NCBI RefSeq assembly: GCF_014204895.1
Contig: NZ_JACHMF010000001.1
Coordinates: 4,588,001-4,652,000, forward strand
Source of the DNA: Paractinoplanes abujensis
Lineage (GTDB): Bacteria; Actinomycetota; Actinomycetes; Mycobacteriales; Micromonosporaceae
DNA: 64,000 nt
Direction: 5' to 3'
Part shown: positions 59,489 through 64,000 of the stretch, piece by piece
Numbering within the stretch: the first letter of the stretch is position 1
Layout of the letters: every line of letters starts with the position of its first letter
Made by a program: the position numbers and the translations under genes
The notes under the pieces: generated by a model
Told to the model about the DNA's origin: nothing
The model's input: the letters and a program-made list of their open reading frames with translations, nothing else
Database searches by the model: none

Positions 59489-59938
59489 TCAGCGGTGACC
59501 CTTCGGCCCCTGGTGGCCGTGACCCGGGCCCTGCGGACCGTGGCCGTGACCGTGGCCCGGGCCCTGCGGACCGTGGCCGTGACCCTTCGGGCCCTGCGGC
59601 TGACCCCACGGGCCGTGACCGTGGCCGCGGACGTACCACTGCGCCTCGAGGGCGACCCAGCCGCGCTTCGGGCCACGCTGCACCCGGTCACAGTCGAAGT
59701 CGTCCCACTTCTTCCGGAACTCACCGATCTTGCCGACCCGCTCGCAGGCCTGCTTGGTGCGGTAGTAACCGACGACCCGCTCCTTGGTCTTGAACTTCGG
59801 AGCCTTCGCCTGAACCTGCGCGGCCTGACCGGACGCGGCCGGGGCGGCCGGAGCGGCCGACGCCGCGCCGGCACCCATCGTGAGGCCGACACCGACCGCG
59901 AGGCCGGTCATCGCCAGCATCCGCGTGACCTTATTCAT
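59489..59938 (-). CDS. Secreted His/Gly/Pro-rich repeat protein
   Basis: 149 residues from ATG 59938 with GAAAGG upstream. Signal peptide: MNKVTRMLAMTGLAVGVGLT, cleavage after ASA near residue 28. A mature domain of about 75 residues with two cysteines (KQACERVG; FDCDRVQRG) reads ERVVGYYRTKQACERVGKIG and EFRKKWDDFDCDRVQ. The C-terminal 45 residues are GHGHGP/QGP repeats with about 12 His. The tail could bind Ni, Cu or Zn, but that is inference. A long AT-rich leader region (59940-60070) lies upstream, unusual for this genome. Confidence 0.8.
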   Translation of the reverse strand: MNKVTRMLAMTGLAVGVGLTMGAGAASAAPAAPAASGQAAQVQAKAPKFKTKERVVGYYRTKQACERVGKIGEFRKKWDDFDCDRVQRGPKRGWVALEAQWYVRGHGHGPWGQPQGPKGHGHGPQGPGHGHGHGPQGPGHGHQGPKGHR

Positions 59939-60226
59939 GACTACGCCTTTCTCTCTGCTGCATCGAGCTTTGCCCGATGCGAGAGATATTAGGGAGGACG
60001 CCCCATTTAGCCGCCGCAAAAACACGCCACTAAAGGGTGATTCGCCGATGCGAAAAACAATGGATCTTGCAATTTATTGAAATCGCTCAGATCCTTTCCC
60101 CGGCCCCCGGCGGACACCAGCGGTTTCACTCCGCCAGGCGAGCCGGACGGGCGGCAGAGCGGACCGGCCAAGCTGGGCTGGCCAAGCTGGGCCGAGCGGG
60201 CCGGGACCGAGCGGGGGGCCCGGCGT

Positions 60227-60304
60227 GCCGCTCGCAGCGACGACTACCTCAACCTTCATGCCGGATTTGTCGGCATTAAGCGCGACTACCGGCGACAGGT
60301 CGTG
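60227..60304. repeat. First copy of a 78-bp duplicated element
   Basis: Nearly identical to 60661-60739 over both ends (GCCGCTCGCAGCGACGAC, TCATGCCGGATT, AGCGCGAC, ACCGGCGACAGGTCG), with a variable centre. It directly precedes the 15-bp repeat array. Confidence 0.85.
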
Positions 60305-60345
60305 CCGGCGGGGCGGGGCGGGGGTGGGTCAAGCTGAAGCCGGGC

Positions 60346-60570
60346 ACGCCAGGGCCGGGCACGCCAGGGCCGGGCACGCCAGGGCCGGGCACGCCAGGGC
60401 CGGGCACGCCAGGGCCGGGCACGCCAGGGCCGGGCACGCCAGGGCCGGGCACGCCAGGGCCGGGCACGCCAGGCCCGGGCACGCCAGGCCCGGGCACGCC
60501 AGGCCCGGGCACGCCAGGCCCGGGCACGCCAGGGCCGGGCACGCCAGGCCCGGGCACGCCAGGCCGGGCA
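60346..60570. repeat. Tandem array of fifteen 15-bp units
   Basis: Fifteen consecutive units of ACGCCAGGGCCGGGC type (GG/CC variants), followed by a few 10-bp GGCCGGGCAG units and the phrase CAAGCTGAAGCCGGGCA, which also opens the array (about 60329) and recurs at 60591 and 60624. In-frame translation is possible in all frames but gives only AGHARPGH-like low complexity. Confidence 0.95.
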
Positions 60571-60660
60571 GGCCGGGCAGGCCGGGCCGGGTCAAGCTGA
60601 AGCCGGGCAGGCCTGGCCGGACCGGGCCAAGCTGAAGCCGGGCAGGCCGGGGCTGGGCAG

Positions 60661-60739
60661 GCCGCTCGCAGCGACGACCACCTCAATCGTCATGCCGGAT
60701 TATCAAAATATTTAGCGCGACCACCGGCGACAGGTCGCG
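60661..60739. repeat. Second copy of the 78-bp duplicated element
   Basis: The partner of 60227-60304; its variable middle (TATCAAAATATTT) is AT-rich. It directly precedes the 20-bp repeat array. Confidence 0.85.
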
Positions 60740-60750
60740 CGGGCGGACGA

Positions 60751-61130
60751 GGCGGACCAGGGCCGGGCGGGGCGGACCAAGGCCGGGCGGGGCGGACCAA
60801 GACCGGGCGGGGCGCACCAAGACCGGGCGGGGCGCACCAAGACCGGGCGGGGCGCACCAAGACCGGGCGACGCGCACCAAGACCGGGCGACGCGCACCAA
60901 GACCGGGCGGCGCGCACCAAGACCGGGCGGCGCGCACCAAGACCGGGCGGCGCGCACCAAGACCGGGCGGCGCGCACCAAGACCGGGCGAGGCGCACCAA
61001 GACCGGGCGACGCGCACCAAGACCGGGCGACGCGCACCAAGACCGGGCGACGCGCACCAAGACCGGGCGACGCGCACCAAGACCGGGCGACGCGCACCAA
61101 GACCGGGCGAGGCGCACCAAGACCGGGCGA
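60751..61130. repeat. Tandem array of nineteen 20-bp units
   Basis: Nineteen consecutive 20-base units (GGCGCACCAAGACCGGGCGG with G/C, G/A and A/G variants at fixed positions). Units fall into variant blocks, as expected from recent local amplification. The period is not a multiple of three and is two helical turns. Confidence 0.96.
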
Positions 61131-61403
61131 GGGCGGGCCAGGACGGGGCAAGGGCGGGCCAGGGCCACGCGGGCCGGGCGGACCAGGCGGGCCGGGCCAG
61201 GGCAGGGCGGGCCGGCCAGGGCAGGGCCGGACGGGCCGGGGCCAGGCGGGCCGGACGGGACGGGCAGGGCCGGAGCCCGGGCCGGGCGGGCTGGGCCCGG
61301 CAGGACGGACGGGCTGGAGCCGGCGGGGCCGGGGCCGGGCGAGCCGGCGGGGCCGGCGGCCGGGACGCGGTGGCTCGGCTTGGCGCAGCGGCGGGGCGGC
61401 AGC
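61131..61403. other. Low-complexity GC-rich spacer
   Basis: Irregular GGCGGGCC/GGGCCGG-type sequence continuing from the 20-bp array to the stop of the oxidoreductase gene at 61404. Open frames cross it in every phase but none has a plausible start or protein-like composition. Confidence 0.7.
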
Positions 61404-62795
61404 TCAGCTGTCGAAGCCGACCCCGAAGCGGTCGAGCAGGCGGAGCCAAGCCCCGCGCCGGCCGCCGTTGGCGTCGGCTCGGATCATCTGCTGCCGGGTG
61501 AGCGCCACCACAGGCCACCGCACCGGCTCCGGCGGGAACGGAATGCCCCGGCGCCGCACCATGGACAGCCCGGTCAGTTCGGTGGACCGCCCGCTCAGCA
61601 GGTCGAGAGCCACCCGCGCCCCGAAGCGGGAGGACGCCACGCCCAGCCCGGTGTAACCGACCGCGTACGCCACCCGCCCGCCGTGGGCCGTGCCGAAGAT
61701 CGGCGTGAACCGGCTCGTCGAGTCGATCACCCCACCCCACCGGTGGGTGAAGCGCAGCCCTTCGAGCTGCGGGAACGTCTCGAAGAAGTGCCGCGCGAGC
61801 AGTTCGTGGGTGGCGGCGCGCTGCTCGTAGGCGGACCGCACCCGCCCGCCGAAGTGGTAGATGGCGTCGTACCCGCCCCACAGGATCCGCCCGTCCGCGG
61901 TGGGCCGGTAGTAGTGGAACTGGTTCCCGTTGTCCGTCAGCCCTTGCCGCTCGGCCCACCCGACGGCCGCCCACTGCCCGGCGCTGAGCGGCTCGGTCAC
62001 CAGCACGTGGTCGTAGACCGGCAACACGTACGGCCGCACCCGCCGCAGTGGCGACGGGTAGGCGTTGGTCGCGATGAGCACCTTCTCGGCCCGCACCCGG
62101 ACCCCGGCCGCGGTGACCTCGATAGCCGACTTGTCAGCGCGCAGTCCGGTGACCGGCGACCGGTCGTGCCGGCGGGCGCCGAGCGAGTCCGCCAGACGGG
62201 CCAGGCCGTATGTCAGCGCGGCCGGGTCGACCAGGCCGCCCGATTCGTGGATCCGCAGCCCGCCCAGGTAGGTAGGCGAGTGCACGTCCGCTCGTGCCTC
62301 CTCCGCCGACAGCAGCGTGACCCGGTCCCCCGCCGCCGAGTACAGCGCGGCCAGCGCGGCCAGTTCCCCCACGTGGTGCGGCGCGGTCGCCATCGTCGTC
62401 TTGCCCACGAGCCGCAGGTCCGCGTCGATGCCCGCACCGGTCAGGGTGGAGACGATCTCGGCCACGTTGCGCCGGCCGAGTTCGATCAGTCGCTGCTGCT
62501 CCCCCGGCCACCGCGCCTGGCCGTGCCCGATGCCGTGGGTGAGCGACTCGCTGACGAAGCCGCCGTTACGCCCGCTGGCCCCGTACCCCACCTGCGCCGC
62601 TTCCAGGATCAGCACGTCGGCCCCGGGGTCGTCCTGCAGCGCCTGCACGGCCGCCCACAGTCCGGTGAACCCGCCGCCCACGATGACCAGGTCGGCCGAG
62701 TCCCCGTCCCGCACCGGTGGCAGCGGCTCGGGGGCGCCGCCCCGGGAGGTCCAGAAGACGGCGGGCTCGGTGTCGGCCAGGCTGTTCTTGATCAT
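61404..62795 (-). CDS. FAD-dependent amine oxidoreductase (DAO family, PuuB-like)
   Basis: 463 residues. FAD motif LVIVGGGFTGLWAAVQAL, then EAAQVGYGASGRNGGFVSES (the flavin-attachment region of gamma-glutamylputrescine oxidoreductase-type enzymes), IESGGLVDPAALTYGLARLA-like segment, and the C-terminal AYAVGYTGLGVASSRFGARV. It should oxidise an amine or amino acid with O2. The neighbouring TetR gene and PotA-like ATPase support a polyamine (putrescine or gamma-glutamylputrescine) substrate, by context only. Confidence 0.9.
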   Translation of the reverse strand: MIKNSLADTEPAVFWTSRGGAPEPLPPVRDGDSADLVIVGGGFTGLWAAVQALQDDPGADVLILEAAQVGYGASGRNGGFVSESLTHGIGHGQARWPGEQQRLIELGRRNVAEIVSTLTGAGIDADLRLVGKTTMATAPHHVGELAALAALYSAAGDRVTLLSAEEARADVHSPTYLGGLRIHESGGLVDPAALTYGLARLADSLGARRHDRSPVTGLRADKSAIEVTAAGVRVRAEKVLIATNAYPSPLRRVRPYVLPVYDHVLVTEPLSAGQWAAVGWAERQGLTDNGNQFHYYRPTADGRILWGGYDAIYHFGGRVRSAYEQRAATHELLARHFFETFPQLEGLRFTHRWGGVIDSTSRFTPIFGTAHGGRVAYAVGYTGLGVASSRFGARVALDLLSGRSTELTGLSMVRRRGIPFPPEPVRWPVVALTRQQMIRADANGGRRGAWLRLLDRFGVGFDS

Positions 62796-62839
62796 GGGCG
62801 GTCCATCCTCCCCCGCAACGGCGCGGATACTGTTTGCGG

Positions 62840-63448
62840 GTGACGACTCCTCGCAAGCGCCGGGCCGACCGGCGGGGTGATCTCATCGAGGCCGCCCGCC
62901 GCGCCATGGTGCTGCACGGCACCGACGGGGTGCAGATCAAACAGGTCGCGGCCGAGGCCGGCCTCACTTCCGGGGCGGTGCTCTACCACTACTCCGACCT
63001 GCAGGACCTGCTGATCGACGCGCACCACGCGGGCATGGAACGCTTCTACGAGCTGCGGGTCAAGCGGATAGCCGAGGTGGCCGACCCGGCCGAGAAGCTG
63101 GTTGTCACCGTGCGTTCGGGGCTGCCCGACGGGCCCGACGACACCGACGTGCGGCTGCTCTGCGAGCTGGGCGGCGCGGCCGGTCGCAACCGGGTCTACG
63201 CGGCCCTGCTGACCACCCTGTACGACCGTCAGGTGTCGATGTATCAGACGATCCTCGAGCAGGGCGCGGCTCAGGGCGTGTTCACGCTGACCGAGGCCAC
63301 GTTGCCGATCGCCCGCAACTTGGTGGCGCTGGAGGACGCGTACGGGTATCGGATCGTCGCCCGTCATCCGACGCTCGGGGTGGCCGAGGCGGAGGAGCTG
63401 ATCCTGTCGTACGCCCGTGGAGTGACCGGTCACCCGCTCACGGCCTGA
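62840..63448 (+). CDS. TetR family transcriptional regulator
   Basis: 202 residues from GTG 62840 (TTG 62834 is also in frame). N-terminal [56 protein letters not shown]. The C-terminal domain resembles BetI-type regulators. A GATACT box about eight bases upstream suggests a leaderless transcript. Divergent from the amine oxidase (44-base spacer), so it probably controls both. Confidence 0.92.
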   Translation: MTTPRKRRADRRGDLIEAARRAMVLHGTDGVQIKQVAAEAGLTSGAVLYHYSDLQDLLIDAHHAGMERFYELRVKRIAEVADPAEKLVVTVRSGLPDGPDDTDVRLLCELGGAAGRNRVYAALLTTLYDRQVSMYQTILEQGAAQGVFTLTEATLPIARNLVALEDAYGYRIVARHPTLGVAEAEELILSYARGVTGHPLTA

Positions 63449-64000
63449 CAAGGACCGCGTCCTCGGCCGCCCAGCCCAGCTCGACTGCGTCACCCGGCGC
63501 CACCCGAGGCGCTCCATGCTGGTGCACTATGACTGATTTGTCACCTGTGGCAACCAAGATCCGTGACAGCCCGCCGTAGAAGCTGACGTCGACCACGGTT
63601 CCGGCCAGCGCGCCGCCCGACACCGACACCTGCTCAGGGCGTACGGCCAAGATCGCCGGAGAGCCGGGGGCCGCCGTGCCGCCGCGGGCGGGCAGCACAC
63701 CGAAAGCGTCGGTGGCCAGCCCGCCCGCCACCGCCGTACCGGAGAAGAAGTTGTTGGCGCCGATGAAGTCCGCGACGAAATGGGTGGCCGGGGAGCCGTA
63801 CAGGGTGACCGGGTCGGCCACCTGCTCGACGGCGCCCTGGTTGAGCACGGCGATCCGGTCGGCCATCGACATCGCCTCCTCCTGGTCGTGGGTCACGACG
63901 ACGAAGGTGATGCCGACCTCGTGCTGCAACTGCTTGAGCCAGAGCTGCATCTCGGCCCGCACCTTGCGGTCCAGCGCCGACAGCGGCTCGTCGAGCAGCA
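63438..64000 (-). CDS. Polyamine-type ABC transporter ATPase (PotA-like), C-terminal part
   Basis: The gene runs off the window edge; the visible part (about 187 codons) begins [17 protein letters not shown] (Walker B and D-loop), then [20 protein letters not shown] (H-loop) and the C-terminal TOBE domain [20 protein letters not shown]. This C-terminal layout is that of spermidine/putrescine or Fe-type (PotA/FbpC) importers. Next to an amine oxidase and TetR regulator, a polyamine importer is most likely. Its end overlaps the converging TetR gene end by 11 bases. Confidence 0.85.
   Translation of the reverse strand, partial: LLDEPLSALDRKVRAEMQLWLKQLQHEVGITFVVVTHDQEEAMSMADRIAVLNQGAVEQVADPVTLYGSPATHFVADFIGANNFFSGTAVAGGLATDAFGVLPARGGTAAPGSPAILAVRPEQVSVSGGALAGTVVDVSFYGGLSRILVATGDKSVIVHQHGAPRVAPGDAVELGWAAEDAVLVRP

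Noticed and set aside
60346..61130. Regular repeats resembling a CRISPR array
   Set aside because: Units are strictly tandem with no unique spacers between them and no cas genes nearby.
60712..61974. Long minus-strand frame joining part of the amine oxidase to the repeat array
   Set aside because: Out of phase with the oxidase motifs, and its repeats translate as low complexity.
1..64000. tRNA, rRNA or riboswitch genes
   Set aside because: Scanning by eye gave no cloverleaf with a TTCGA arm, no rRNA signature and no known riboswitch core.

Overview
High-GC (about 72%) actinobacterial DNA, most likely from Micromonosporaceae (Actinoplanes-like). This placement is inferred from GTG/TTG starts, leaderless and four-base-overlapping genes, several F420-type enzymes, NarL-type two-component pairs, an ECF41 sigma factor and a heavily over-represented CCGTACGG octamer. 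No rRNA, tRNA, CRISPR array or intact insertion sequence was found; the only transposase trace is a short IS30-like fragment near 46.9 kb.

Layout. 0-3 kb: the end of an unknown gene, a small EACC1-type protein and a caspase/WD40 fusion, which look like a conflict or cell-death module. 3-5 kb: a KAS III-like enzyme, a deazaflavin (F420) nitroreductase-family protein and a DUF1963-like protein. 5-10 kb: an FtsX/MacB-type ABC exporter divergent from a NarL-type kinase/regulator pair. 10-14.2 kb: a membrane-anchored repeat protein, a secreted phospholipase A2, a class A beta-lactamase-like protein and the deletion-riddled fossil of another kinase/regulator pair. 14.2-18.8 kb: a processive family-2 glycosyltransferase coupled to a HEAT-repeat membrane protein, then a CHASE3/HAMP kinase with a single-domain receiver. 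19.4-21.5 kb: an attenuator (11-codon leader peptide with Trp-Trp, then competing hairpins) in front of a fused anthranilate synthase that carries a 33-bp minisatellite inside its glutaminase half. 21.6-25 kb: a membrane hydrolase and another NarL-type pair. 25.3-29.5 kb: a complete sugar ABC importer in LpqY-SugABC order with a palindromic operator candidate. 29.7-36.4 kb: a small protein behind a perfect hairpin, an F420 LLM oxidoreductase, a TetR regulator with twin operators facing a macrolide-type glycosyltransferase, a truncated old-yellow-enzyme pseudogene and a frameshifted MarR gene, an aminoglycoside nucleotidyltransferase-like gene, and a PadR/membrane-protein pair. 36.4-45.2 kb: an alpha-oxoamine synthase / MFS / NTF2-like operon, a GGDEF-EAL protein and a large zinc-ribbon membrane protein. 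45.2-51.7 kb: an ABC-2-like exporter, an NDH-2-like oxidoreductase coupled to an ECF41 sigma factor, F420-linked PPOX and LLM genes, and small membrane proteins. 51.7-59.3 kb: two divergent alpha-glucan-type glycosidases and a large PAS/GAF kinase. 59.4-61.4 kb: a secreted His/Gly-rich protein and about 1.4 kb of tandem repeats. 61.4-64 kb: an amine oxidase, a TetR regulator and the end of a PotA-like ATPase, plausibly a polyamine uptake and catabolism locus.

Most of the window is densely coding, with translationally coupled pairs (ATGA, GTGA or TGATG overlaps). The non-coding interest lies in the trp attenuator, several operator-like palindromes and the repeat-rich 60-61.4 kb region. Family assignments come from reading motifs by eye; no database search was run.
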